DNA of 56,562 nucleotides from Bradyrhizobium sp. CSA112 (GTDB lineage: Bacteria; Pseudomonadota; Alphaproteobacteria; Rhizobiales; Xanthobacteraceae), in contig NZ_JAACFS010000044.1 of assembly GCF_029051645.1 (NCBI RefSeq), forward strand, positions 1-56,562, given 5' to 3'. The translations under genes and the position numbers were made by a program. Below are positions 8,822 through 19,300 of this stretch, in pieces. The notes under the pieces were generated by a model. That model did no database searches. It saw only the letters and a list, made by a program, of their open reading frames with translations, and had not been told where the DNA came from. How positions within the stretch are numbered: the first letter of the stretch is position 1; the number at the start of each line of letters is the position of its first letter.

Positions 8822-8920
8822 TTACACACCGTGGAAAATCTTGATTCCCCACAGCACGATGACGATGGCCAATACCAGCGTAGCCGCCGTCAGTACACTT
8901 TCTAAGGAAGCGACTCTCAT
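8822..8920 (-). CDS. Putative 32-aa single-span membrane microprotein
   Basis: The ORF encodes MRVASLESVLTAATLVLAIV then IVLWGIKIFHGV: a short polar N-terminus, one transmembrane helix of about 20 residues and a short basic tail. The ribosome site ggagag lies 6 nt before the ATG, which supports real translation. It lies 219 bp upstream, on the same strand, of the 30-aa microprotein at 8510-8602. Function is unknown; single-helix proteins of this kind often modulate transporters or respiratory complexes, but nothing here shows a partner. Confidence 0.6.
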   Translation of the reverse strand: MRVASLESVLTAATLVLAIVIVLWGIKIFHGV

Positions 8921-9137
8921 ACTAACTCTCCGCTTCCCAGCCCCACTAAACGGTCTAGGTGATTCGTTGATTCCCCTGCAATCGCATGATCACAATGCTT
9001 TGAACGTTGCCCGGCGGTTGTGTTTTACGGGTCACACGTCTGGGTATGGCGGCACACTTCGCCGCCACTACAGCGTCGCCCTGCGCCTACGGAGGCGGAA
9101 GTGCCCGCCTCTCCCGACGGTTTTCGATTGAAGAAGA

Positions 9138-9338
9138 TTATTCGGGCTGGCTCGCCGGAACGTAGGGACCGGCCGGGACCGGAGCACTTCGCCGCCCTTC
9201 GGCGAGAGCTGCCAAGCGATCGTATTCCTCCGCCACCTTGAGCAGGCGTCCCTGGTCCTTGACGGCATTCGCGGCTAACTCCCGTGTCCGCTCCGCACGC
9301 CTGCGCCAGTGATCCGCATTGGTCAGGAAATCCGTCAT
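9138..9338 (-). CDS. Small hypothetical protein (WRxRAExxRxLA type)
   Basis: A 66-aa helical protein with NADHWRRRAERTRELAANAV and AEEYDRLAALAE. The pattern W-R-x-R-A-E ... R-L-x-x-V-A-E-x-Y-D-R-L-A is common in small alphaproteobacterial proteins of unknown function. The ribosome site aggggcg is 6 nt upstream of the ATG. The proline-rich C-terminus (PVPAGPYVPASQPE) looks disordered. No partner gene is evident. Confidence 0.72.
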   Translation of the reverse strand: MTDFLTNADHWRRRAERTRELAANAVKDQGRLLKVAEEYDRLAALAEGRRSAPVPAGPYVPASQPE

Positions 9339-9450
9339 CGCTACGCCCCTAATAAGATGGTTTGCTCCCCAGCCCGCGCTGACGTCAGAAAGGCCCGCGA
9401 TGCGTCAAAAATTTGGCCTAATCCGCTCTGCCGTGTGACTCGGAGGACGC

Positions 9451-9555
9451 ATGCGCTATCCGGCGTGCCTCTTCGTCGATCCCTTTCCGACGCAAATTTG
9501 CCCCCGACTCAATGGAAAGCTCGTCGTGGAAATCGACGAGTGGGCCACCTTGTGA
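9451..9555 (+). CDS. Putative 34-aa small protein upstream of the coil-tailed gene
   Basis: The ORF MRYPACLFVDPFPTQICPRL followed by NGKLVVEIDEWATL starts 5 nt after a consensus ggagg and ends 13 bp before the ATG of the next gene. The strong ribosome site and tight spacing argue for a translated small protein or a leader ORF coupled to the downstream gene. It contains two cysteines and is not hydrophobic. No family is recognised. Confidence 0.5.
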   Translation: MRYPACLFVDPFPTQICPRLNGKLVVEIDEWATL

Positions 9556-9568
9556 TCAGGAATGTGTC

Positions 9569-9883
9569 ATGAGTATCGAACATCCGCCGCACGACAGACA
9601 GGCCCGCCTCGATGCATTTCGGGATGCCAAACGCGCCGACAACGTCGTGCCGCTGCGTGAAGGCAATGGCGCGCTTCCGGCAAATGAAGCGCCGCAGCAG
9701 GGCGACGAACTTCTCACCGCCTTATCGCCCCTGCTCGACGAAGTCGACGGACTTCGGGCAGATGAGGCGCCGCATCAGGAAACCAATAACGTCGCGCTGC
9801 TGCTCGAAGAGAATGCCCGGCTTCGAAAGCTGGCGGTCAAGCTGTCAAATCTGCTTGGCGATCTTCCCGAGGGGAGCAGGTGA
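9569..9883 (+). CDS. Small hypothetical protein with C-terminal EENARLR coil
   Basis: A 104-aa, acidic protein. The ATG at 9569 follows aggaa at 8 nt and gives MSIEHPPHDRQARLDAFRDA; the upstream in-frame ATG at 9512 lacks such a site and would overlap the 34-aa ORF. The middle part carries two similar acidic segments (LPANEAPQQGDELL and LRADEAPHQETNNV). The C-terminus, LLEENARLRKLAVKLSNLL, is the same amphipathic coil as in the product of 7958-8203, so the two are paralogues or share an exchanged module. Function is unknown. Confidence 0.75.
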   Translation: MSIEHPPHDRQARLDAFRDAKRADNVVPLREGNGALPANEAPQQGDELLTALSPLLDEVDGLRADEAPHQETNNVALLLEENARLRKLAVKLSNLLGDLPEGSR

Positions 9884-10032
9884 GATCGAGATGCCGCGAC
9901 CGGCAGATTTCTGCGGGCCGCCATCAACTCCCGGCCCGTCTTGGCGAACGGCGGCTCTTGGCGAACGGCACCGGAGCCCCGGAGCTTGGTCGGAATAGCC
10001 GTCGCGGGAGGTCTCGAAGCTATTCGAAGGCT

Positions 10033-10179
10033 TGGTGGGCGCACCGGGCGAACCTGGGACCCGCTGATTAAGAGTCAGCCACGGGTTAAGAACAATCAAT
10101 GACTTGCCGGTCGTACTCTGGGCCTTATCCGGCCGAAAATGGGCATTCGTCGCACGATCATAGTGCTTCGTTGCACTGC
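10033..10179 (-). repeat. Degenerate tRNA-Lys(CTT) 3'-half fragment, copy 1 (relic att site)
   Basis: Read on the minus strand, the segment contains an anticodon stem-loop with CTCTTAA, a damaged T-arm and an acceptor end with encoded CCA. About 5 nt are missing in the T-arm compared with the copies at 25864 and 37722. Homology to the 25864 copy continues beyond the tRNA part to about 10179. No 5' half (D-arm) is present, so it is not a functional tRNA gene. Such 3' fragments mark integration events at tRNA genes. Confidence 0.7.
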
Positions 10180-10295
10180 CTGTTGGCTTGGACCGGCTGT
10201 AGCAGGGCGGGTTACGCCACGCGTACGCCCGGCCTTCGTTTCTGGCTGAGCGCGTTGGAATGCCGGCTTGATCTCGTAACTGGAGGGGACGTGCA

Positions 10296-10317
10296 AGCCC
10301 GGCGGACAGGCCGGGCT
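10296..10317 (-). terminator. GC-rich hairpin after the giant adhesin gene
   Basis: agcccggc (10296-10303) pairs perfectly with gccgggct (10310-10317) across a 6-nt loop, 15 nt beyond the minus-strand stop of the adhesin. No U tract follows on the minus strand, so it may work as a 3'-end-stabilising hairpin or need Rho. Confidence 0.45.
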
Positions 10318-10331
10318 GCCGTCGCGCCACC

Positions 10332-13300
10332 TCACCGGGATTCGGCCGCGCCAATCTGGCTCGTGAGCTGACTGCGCTCCGCCGCGGTCAACTCCGTCGC
10401 CTGCTCAGCGGCCAGAGGTCCATTGCCGACCACCCGGAGCGTGCTGTTCGGATCGTAGCTCTGGCGTCCTGGCGCTTGGCGCCGCTCTTCGTCTTGCCGC
10501 TGCTGCTGGCTTTCGCCGCCGTCACCGCCGCCGAAGCCGAGCACCTCGACGATGATGATCGAAGGTTGCTCGCCGCCACGCGATTGGGTGGGCGGGGTTG
10601 TCGCCTGCGCGGCGGCGCCGGCCACATTGGAAGCCTCGGTGAGGCTGCCGATGTTCGGCGCCTGAACTGTCGGAACGCCGATGGCCGCTCCGGACACCGT
10701 GATGTTGTTGGCGTTGATGATGCGCAATGCCCCGAAATTCGCATCCCCAAACACACGGATGCCAGCATCGCCGGCATTGATCTCTCCCTTGAAAGCCAAG
10801 AGGTCCATCCGGCTTTTCTTGCGCTGCTCCTTGCCCGGCTCTTCGGGCTGCGTGTCGCCAATAGCCCAGGGCGGCGGCGGCACCGCATCGGCGCTGGCAT
10901 CGGACGTTCTGTTTGCATCGAGCACACCAATGCCGGCGCCGGTCGAGAGGCCGAACGCGTCGACCGAGACCCGCGCGTCGTTGTCCATTGTGAACTTGAG
11001 CGGAACGTTGAACACCGAGGTCTTGGCGCCGGCGCCGGCGCTGATATTGCCGTTCGAGGTCCACATCGTCAGATCGCCGCCCTGCAGGGTGAAGACGCGG
11101 GAGACGTAAAGATCGATGCTGCCGTCGCCCATGATCCGGACATCACCGCCGCGGCGGGTGACGATGCCGCCCAATCCATAATTCTTGGTCTCCTCGCTGT
11201 CATAACCCACAGTGACTTGGCCGTAAGGTGCCATGATGCTGATGTTGCCGCCGGACTGGGTCTGCACAATGCCACCGCGCAGCATCACGTCGCCCCATCC
11301 GCCGCTCACGGCCGCGGGCGATGCCGGGAACAGTCTTTCGATCGCCGAATAGCCGCGGGTGTACTGCTTGAAGCGGAGACTGTCGGCGTTGTTGTAGTCG
11401 ATACCGGTCTCCTTCAGCTCGGTGAACAGCACCTGTTGCAGGAAGGCCTGCTGAGTGAGCTTGGGCAGCGAGGCGAACAGCGCGCGCTGATCGTCGGCCG
11501 GCCGCTCGGCGTAGCCGAGGTCCTTCAGGAAAATGCCTAAGTCCTTTTCATACGTCCTTACCACCTTGCCGGCATTGTCCGGATGCGACAGCGGCAGTGT
11601 CGGATCGGAGGCGTTGCGCGGGTCGAGATATATTGCGGCGAAGCCCGCATAATCCGCACCGCCTTTGGTGCCGGCGATGATGTTGATATCGCCGCCTTTG
11701 TCGGGAAGCGCCAGATTGGGGATGTCGGTCTTCGCACGGGTCTCGTTGAAGTTGGAGACAAGCACATTGCCCGTGCTCATGATGCCGCCGCGCAGCAGGA
11801 GTTCCCTGTTGGCAATAAAGGTCAAATCGCGGCCGGCCTCGACCCATAACATGCCTTCGCCAAGGAACGCGATCTGCGGGCGGATGATGTCCCGCCCGGC
11901 GATCACGCTCGACACTTGCAGGGGATTGTTGTTCTGCGCGATGATTGATGGGTAGAGGATGTCTTCGCCGGCATGGATATCAACCGGTTTTGGCGCGGTG
12001 AGGCTCCATCCGAGGGTGGTGCCGATCGTTCCGTTCAAGGCATAGAGCCTTGCGGGTTCGGTGTCAGCGACATGGAGCGGAATGAAGCCGCGCTCCCAAT
12101 TGCTGTTCGCTCCGATCGGCTGCGGAAGAGCATCTTCAACGCCGAGATACATGACGGAATTCAGTTCCGTGCGGAAGGGCGCGAGTGCGCCGCGGCGATA
12201 CTGTGGGGCGATATCCTCCATGCGGACCTGTTGTCCCGAGTTGAGCAGGACGTCGTTGTTGGCGAGCAGCTCCAGCGTTCCCGATGCGCCGGGAGCAAGT
12301 ATTGTTGCGCCGAAGCCGAATATTTCAGGCTGCTTGGTTGCGATCGAGACATCGGACTGAAGCGAGGCCAATCGCAAAGTCGGCGGCAAGAGAGTAGCCT
12401 TGGACTGAAGCAACGGCAGCCTCAGATCGCTCAAGGGATGCGACCTCAATTGCACCTCATAGGAGCCGCCCAGGCTCAGATCCGCCGCTCTCAAAGAGGC
12501 GCCCTGGTAGACCACCTTGCCGGAGGTCGACACTGCATCGACAGCGGTGCGATCGGAGTAGCTGACGAAGCCCGACCCGCGATTGACGTTGAGATTGCCG
12601 GCTACTTGGCCAATGAGCATGGGATCGTAGATGCCTTCGATAGTGATATCGCCCACCGCGGTGAGGCTTGCGGTCGCATCCATCAACCCGAGGAGCATGT
12701 TGACCGGCGTGTCCGTGTAGACTGGCACCGGGCTCCAAGTGGTGGTCCGCTGCTTTCCGCTCGCGCCGCTGGCGACGATACGGTTGCCGGCATTGAACTC
12801 GGCATGGCCGCGGCCCAGCATGTAGACGCCGCCGAGAAGGTCGCGGCCGGTCTCGATGTCCAGATTGCCGCCGCCGCGGATGACGAGGTCTTCGGCCCGG
12901 GCGACCGGCCCGGCCGCGCCCGCCGGGGTCGTGGGCGTGGTGAGGTGCCCTGTTGTCGGGATGGCGACTGACAGATCCTTGCTGTCGCGGCCCGCGCGCA
13001 CCCGCACATCGCCGCCGCCGAGCGCTCCGACGCCGGACTCGAAGTTGGCGAACACGATCGACCAGCTCGTCTGGTCTTTCACCGTCGAGGCGGCCGGATC
13101 GCCGGTCCAGTTGGTCTCGCCGTAGTGGAAGAGCCAGGCCGCCGTGCTCTGTGTGACGACTGGAGCCTTGATGTCCTGGCCGGCGATGAGAACAATGTCG
13201 CCGCCGGCTGTCGGGTAATCGCCGTGCTTGGAGCCGACAACGAAGCCGGCTTCCGTCTGCTTCTTCCTCCCAGCGGTGTAGATCACCGAGGTGTTGCTCT

Positions 13301-16300
13301 TAAGCTCGATATCGCGACGCGCGTCCATGCGGATCTCGCCGGTGCCGGTGCGGACGATCGCGTTGGCGCCGATGATGATGTCCTGGCCGCTGTCGAAGTT
13401 GAGATTAAAGGAAGAGCCGCTCTTGAGTGCCGCATTCTTTGCATCGCTCTGGAAACCATCGCTGATCGTAGCGTTGACCAGGATATCCCCTTTCGCTTCA
13501 AAACCGATCCAGCTCGGGAGGCTGAGGCTGCCACCGAGATCGATAGCAGAGGCGATGGTGAGATCGCCGGAGCTGTTGCGGAAAAGCGCGCCAGCCATCG
13601 AGACAAAGCCAGCGACTGTACTTGCGGGTGTGGCTTGCAGACCGACCAGCATCTCGCTCACCTTTGCCGCATCGACGGTTGCGACATCATAGTTGCGGAC
13701 ACCGACCAGCACACTCTCCCGCGCTCCGATATAAACTCCCGAGCCGTAGTGGGCGACGCGGAAAATGGCGTTGAGATCGTCGCCTGCCGAAGCGTTCGCC
13801 CGCATCAGGATGCGCCCGCCGCCGGCACGGCCGCCGGACACGTCGATGACGGCACCGTTCGCGACGTAGATCCCCGTCGTGTCACCGGCGCCGCTACGCG
13901 TGCCGGTCGAAGCCAATTCGACAACGCCGCTCGCCGGCGCATAGCCATTCGTCGAAATTGCTCCGACCTGGGCTTCGATCCGGGCGCCGTCGTAGAGCCT
14001 GACGCCCTGCCCGCCGATCAGGCGCACATCGCCGCCATCGGCGATGCTTAAGTCTCCGCTCGCGGCGATCTTGCCGTGAATATCCACCCAGCCCTTGTCG
14101 GACCGCAGCATCACACGATGCGCCGACAATTGCTGCCCGGCTCCCACCACAATGCTCTGCTCGCGCAACCGCATACTGATCTCGCGGTAGAACGCAGTGC
14201 CAAAGTCCACTGACGAGCCGGCAAGCTGACGGGCATCCAGCGTGAACGACCCACCGACATGGCCGATCGCAGCATGCGCGCGCAGCGTGGCCTCGATCTG
14301 CGCGATATCAGCGACGATATCGATCCGCCCGGCATCGCCGCCGCGCGCCGATCCCGAGACGTCGATCAGCGAGCCGGCCGCGAGCGACACGCGCCCAGGC
14401 GCCTCCAGCCTCACACTGCCGCCGGGCGCAAAGCCGACGAGACCTAGGAAATCGACCGACCGGCCTGACATGTCCAATATCGCGGTGTTGCCGATGACGA
14501 GATCGCCAGAGGTCGCGCGAATATCGATCACGCCCGCCGGCAGCAGCGCCTGCGTGCCGAAAGAGACGCTGGCGCCCCGCAATGCCAGCCGGCCGCCGAA
14601 CGGGGCGTCCGCCGATGAACCGGCAAAAAAGCCCTTGTTGAGCTGCAGAGCGCCACTCGCCGCGACCGTGTAATCCGAGGCCGCCGCGGCAGTGATCCGG
14701 CCCACATCGAGCGCGACGTAGCCCACGCCGCCGGTGCTGGCATTGACGACATTGAAGGTGCCTGTCCCGGACGTGCGCAGCTCGCCGACCCGACCTTGAA
14801 GTGCGTGGAAGCCGCCGAGCGAGACATTGCCCGGCCCTAACAGCAGGCGATCGATGTCAAGGTTCAGCGCCGCCGCCGTATCGGGGCCGGCATAGCCTCG
14901 AGCCGCGCCGCTGTTGCGGAACGACAAGGCCTGCGCGGTGATCTTCGGCTGGTGCGCGGATGCGCCGATGCCCTGGATGAGCCCGCTATCCAGGGTCAGC
15001 GCTTTGAGCGTCGCCACCCCCCTCGCATCACGCCGGCCAAGCTCGACGGTGCCATGGAGGTTGATCGACTCGTGGCCCCGGATCAGCACGTCGGACGCCG
15101 CAGCGAAACGCTCCAGCATGTCTTCGGTGAAGGTCGTGCCCGCAGTGCCAGCCGGCACCTCGCCGAGATTGACTGTGACGGAGGCAAGGTCGAGCTGCGC
15201 GGCCTCGATGATCGTCCGCGTCGCCAAGTTGATGGCATTGCTGCCGTCGAATGAAATCGAGCCCGAAGTCCGTAGTGCTGCATCGTCGACGACGGCCAGC
15301 ACACCGGCGGCACCGTTACTGCCGGTGCGGACGAGCCCGACGCGCTGTCCAGTGGACAGCCGCAGCAGCGCGCCGTTGCCGCTCATCTGGAGCGGGTTGG
15401 CATCGACGCTCGCAGGCCCTTCGGCCGTCAGCGAGGCGCCGCTGCGAACTTCGACCAGGCTGGAGGCTGCAAGGATGATTTCCGGAGCGGTGAAATGCGC
15501 ATTGTCATAGACCGTGACCTCGCTGGCGCCGACCGCGATGGTGGTCCCGGTCGTACCAATGCTCCGCGTTCCGCCGATCAGCACGGAACCGGCGCCGAAA
15601 TCCTCCAGTTGCTGTGCATCGAGACGCAACACGTCTGCTGGAGTTGCTGCGGAGCCGCTGACCAGCGCGATCTTCGCTGCCGAAACATCGAGGTTGCCCA
15701 GAAGCCCGCCATTGCCGGAAAGGCGCCCCGTGCCATCAAGATTAAGACTACGGCTTGCGGCCAGAATGACGGTGCCGGCGTCAGCCGGCGTGCGGACTGT
15801 CGAAAGCCCGGCCGCCTCGGCAAGTTCGCGCGCGGATTGATTGAAGGAGACTATCTTGAATTCGCTGTACTGCTTCCAGGTGGCGTTGTTCATCACCCTG
15901 AACTGGTTGTAGCCGGTATCGCGAATGGCGCCACCCAAGGTCGACCGGTAGCCACTGGCGATCTGCGATCCATCCGGCAGTGTCACAGCCTTGCGGGCTA
16001 CTGCGGTGCTGCCGCCAAGCGGCTCGACCAGCATGCCGCCTTCAAGCAGCGCGTAATGCGCAGGCAGCAGCGTGTAATAGCCCGCTTTGAGGCCCGGGAC
16101 GCTGTCAAGGTAGACGGTGTCGCCAACCTTGAGCCGGCTGTCCTGCAACGATAGCCCCGGTGCATTGTTGCTTGTCGGCCCCGGCGCCGCTCCGAGGTTC
16201 GGCAGGATCGCGTAGCGCTCGACGGAGGTGCCGGCGAGGATATTCGTCGACCCGCCAATGCCGCCGACGAACGACCAGCCGAGGAGATCGCCGCCGCCCG

Positions 16301-19300
16301 AGACATCGACCACCGCACCGGCCTGCACATCGACATCGGGCCCGGCGAGCTTGACCGACTTGCTCGGCACCCAGCCCGCAATTTGATAGCCGCCGAAGAG
16401 GCCGGCCGAATTGAGATAGCCGAACGGGACGGTCAGGCCCTCGAGCGAGGCCGAGGTCAGGCTGCCCGGCCGCAACGTGAGCGTCTGGCTCGCTTCAAGC
16501 CGGATCTGTCCTTGCGGCGCCCGGACGACGCCGCCTTGGTCGATGACCGGCGCGCGCAGGGTGAGCCGCTGCCCATAGGACATCGGCACCGGCGCGGCGC
16601 GGCCGTTCGACCTCACGGTAATCGAAATGCCCGCATTGACCAGGAAGCCCGGATCGGCTTCCGGGAGTTCGCGCGCATTCTCCTGGTAAGCGACCGTGCC
16701 GGGCGCGATATAAAGCTGCGCGGCATCGAACAGCAGCGAGCCGGCCGTCGTCAGCGTGCCGGGTGTACCGTCATTGCCGGCAAGCCGGATGTCGCCGGTC
16801 GCGATGAACGAGGTCTCACCGAAGCCGCCAATCTTGGTGCCACCGCTGATGTCGATGAGATCGGCGCGGATGGTCAATCGTCCAGCCGTGCCGGAGGGAG
16901 CAGTCATGCCGCTCTGACTGACGAGTTTGTAACCTTGGAAGTTCACGTAGGATGATACGAGCTCGACGGAGCCCGCGTTCGCCGATACGCCTGGACCAGT
17001 GCTGAGATTATAGCTCGCGAGCGTGATCGAGCGGCGCGTTGAAAGCGTGACGTCGCCGTCGAAGACGATACCGTGGTTGTTCACAATTTCGCCTGGCAGC
17101 AGGAACAGGTCGTCTGCCCCCGAGCGGTTGATGACATCAGCCGACACGCTTAGCGACGAATAGCCGGTAGTCGGCGAGGTTTGCGTAACCTCGCCAAATC
17201 CAACCGGCGCGCTTTGTGCGATGACGATGCCAGAGACTTGGGGATGAGTGTATCCCGTGCCGATCGTCAGCGTGCCGCCATAACCGTTGGTGCCACCGGC
17301 AGACAGACGGAGATCGCCAGCGACCACGCCATATGTGGCATAAATCGCGATCGAGCCGGCAGCGCCGTCGACATCGACTGGAACGTAACGATCGCGAACG
17401 CTCAATGTCGGCGCACCACCGTGGTCCACATCCGCGATGCCGTGAACGCCCGAGACGTCGATCACCGCCTCCCGGTCGATCAGAACAGTACCTAGCGTCT
17501 GCCCATCACCGGCCGCGGCTGCGAAGTTGATCAGAACCGAGCCGCCTGCCTCGACCGAGCGGCGCCCACCGTCCGGACCGGGAACGAATTTCTGATATCC
17601 GCCCGCGAGAAGGCGGGCATTGGCGCCCAGACGCACACTGCCGTTTTGCCCACTGTATGGCTCGCCGCCATTCGGTTGGATATGGATTGTGCCTCCGGGC
17701 GTCGAAATCGTGCCGTCGACGAACACGTCGACCAGCGAATCGAGCCGCACGGTGGACTCTGCGTCCATCCGGATTTCGGCTCCGGTTTCGATAACGAGCT
17801 TGCCCGGGTGTCGTGCCTGGGTGATTCCGACAGTGGTGTCGCTCTGCGTGCCGGTGACGCGGATCGGACGCTGTATTCCATCGGGTGAGAACGGCGCTGT
17901 ACCGAGGGTGAGTTCCATGGGCTCACGTAAACCCTCCGGCAGTTCGGACGAGTTTTGCAGAGAGACGGCCTTCTGCTCTCTCAGCAGGTCATACAACCGT
18001 ACCCCATTCAAGCCTTGGACGTCGCCGGCATTGAGGACCATTGTATCGACAGTGGGCGCGATGACCGTGCCCGATGTGACCGTCATGCCCCTGGCACCGC
18101 TCAGCGCGTAGCTTGCAAAGCCGCCTTTGGTGAAGAAGTCCGGCGCCACGGTCACGGGCGGCACGATATTGACCGATTGCTCCAGATGCGCGCCCTTCGG
18201 GATCACGGTGCCGGCCCGCAGCGTGACATCACCCGACCAAGGCCCTGGCTGAACGGTCAGCGAAATCGGGTTGATCGGTACGCCTTGCGGAAATACGTCG
18301 GCCGGGATGACATAGCCCGCATTAAAGCCCCCGAACACATAGGGCAGCGTGGTTCCTGCGGGGACGACGTCGCCCGGATAATAGCCATTGAAACTAGCGT
18401 CGTAGAGCTCATCAAAGCTCGGGGGCACGACCCAGTTCGCCGCGACGTACATGGACTTGTCCTGAGGCCAGCCTACCCAGACCGGGGCGGCTTCGCTCGG
18501 CCCTAAACGATTGAGCGTGACGGTATGCGCCACCGGCACATAGGACCCCGCCGGGATCACGATGTCCGACGCGAGCAGAAGGTCCCTGAGGGCCTGCGTA
18601 TTTGCCGGCAGAACGCCGTTTTCGTACATTTTGAGATCGCCGATGATGACGTCGTCGCCCGTATCGATGGTCAGCGAGCCGCCTTTGCCGAGCGCATAGG
18701 CGACGATGTCGCCCTTCATCTCCAGCCGCCCGGTCGCGAGGCCTGCGGGCGCTTTCGTGTTGATATAGGGCGTGGCCGTATCGATCAGGATTGAGCCGCC
18801 GTCCCCGGCTGTGATTTTTCCGCTGGCCGAGAGGTGCCCGCCGCCGCTGGCATCGATGAGCGACCCCTTATCCAGTAGGATAGTGCGACTGATCAGCTCG
18901 ACCTTGCCGCCGTCAACGACGGGAAGCACGCCCGTGGCGCCCGCTCGATCGTTTGTCCAGCGGCCAGCGACGTCGATGACGCCTGTTTTTCCGAGATGAA
19001 TGCTCGGACGATCCGCTTCAGGGATTGTGTCCCAGGCAATACTCGACGAACTCTGCTCACCCGCCGCCGCCGTCGACCGCAGAGCCTCGATGTGCACCTT
19101 GCCGCCCGCCGCGCGGATCGTACCGGCAATCTCGGCCTGTCGGCCGATGAAGGTGAAGGTGCCGAACGCGCCGACGTCGACGGCCGTGCCCTCGCCGATC
19201 GTCAGAATGCCGTTCTTACTGCCACCGGAAACGAGCGTGACATTGCCGAAGGTCGAGCCATCGAACCACTTCGAAGGCAGAACATGCTGATGCGCCTGTA

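Noticed and set aside
8493..8852. 119-aa minus-strand frame
   Set aside because: It has a random, Arg-rich composition and overlaps the better-supported 30-aa and 32-aa microprotein frames and the palindromic repeat.
10033..10080. A functional tRNA-Lys gene at any of the three fragments
   Set aside because: Each lacks the D-arm and the 5' acceptor strand, so no cloverleaf can form.
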